This document shows, piece by piece, positions 63,962 through 64,000 of a DNA stretch of 64,000 bases; position 1 is the first letter of the stretch, and every line of letters starts with the position of its first letter. This stretch comes from Fidelibacterota bacterium (GTDB taxonomy: Bacteria > Fidelibacterota > Marinisomatia > Marinisomatales > TCS55). A program made the translations under genes and the position numbers. The notes below the pieces were generated by a model that worked only from the letters and a program-made list of their open reading frames with translations, searched no databases and was not told where the DNA came from. The DNA lies in contig JAPYRG010000006.1 in the NCBI GenBank assembly GCA_029936965.1, forward strand, positions 29,558 through 93,557, written 5' to 3'.

Positions 63962-64000
63962 ATATCCCTTATATTTAAACAGTGATGACTACAAATTTAA

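Noticed and set aside
1-64000. Selenoprotein gene with in-frame TGA
   Set aside because: No gene in the window needs reading through TGA to be complete; the Sec genes must lie elsewhere.
1-64000. CRISPR array, IS element or prophage
   Set aside because: No regular spaced repeats, transposase, integrase or phage structural gene seen.

Overview
The window is an AT-rich (roughly one third G+C) stretch of chromosome from a Gram-negative bacterium, densely packed with genes, most of them on the minus strand. Evidence for a diderm envelope is a TonB-dependent receptor, outer-membrane-type barrels, lipoproteins, LapA/TPR and SPOR proteins. Type IX secretion is indicated by a PorU-type C25 sortase and a PorZ-like propeller protein, both ending in the FlgD/sorting-type C-terminal domain. 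There is also a short (280 aa) RpoD-type sigma factor of the Bacteroidota kind. Together these point to the FCB superphylum. The style of the secreted proteins fits Candidatus Marinimicrobia (SAR406), but that assignment is inference, not proof.

Layout. 1-5.7 kb: a translationally coupled string of envelope and secreted proteins (SH3-like lipoprotein, PEGA, DUF5683, cohesin-like lipoprotein, and a LamG-containing giant running off the left edge). 5.8-12.7 kb: a thioesterase, a 71-bp nested dyad element, and a probable muramyl/amino-sugar operon. In that operon a DUF1343 (NamZ-like) domain is fused to a sodium/solute symporter, followed by a second DUF1343 protein, a barrel-like protein and a UMF1-type MFS carrier. 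12.9-14.7 kb: SLC13 transporter plus a small partner. 14.7-20.7 kb: polA, an ABC exporter pair, a deoxyribosyltransferase-like enzyme and alr, read as one minus-strand run. 20.8-26.7 kb: arfB; a TonB receptor under a TPP riboswitch (probable thiamine or thiamine-precursor uptake); divergent OPT transporter plus adenosine deaminase.

26.7-36.3 kb: PorZ-like protein, site-2 protease, a pair of tandem paralogues of an unrecognised family, aldehyde dehydrogenase, oligopeptidase B-like protease, TIGR02206 membrane protein. 36.3-39.3 kb: repeat-bearing envelope proteins (MORN, SPOR/SH3, YD-like). 39.4-46.0 kb: a carbohydrate-use cluster (GMC oxidoreductase, esterase, Gfo/Idh oxidoreductase, SSS symporter) facing a GH5 mannanase-like gene. 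A perfect 9-bp inverted repeat lies between the symporter and the GH5 gene, and the GH5 signal peptide is separated from the enzyme by an apparent -1 frameshift in an A7 run. 46.0-58.5 kb: DUF1543-like protein, an HMG-CoA-lyase homologue with altered active site, tRNA-Sec directly behind a SPOR gene, LapA/TPR/miaB, M23 peptidase, sigma factor, an FAD oxidoreductase, serA and aconitase. 58.6-63.8 kb: porU, maf and a RodZ-like gene.

No phage, IS element, CRISPR array or integrase was seen, and no gene-free stretch exceeds 300 bases. The strongest leads are the DUF1343-symporter fusion with its neighbouring DUF1343 protein, the frameshifted GH5 with a shared palindromic operator, the co-transcribed selC, the active-site-altered HMG-CoA lyase homologue, the nested dyad element and the tandem paralogues.
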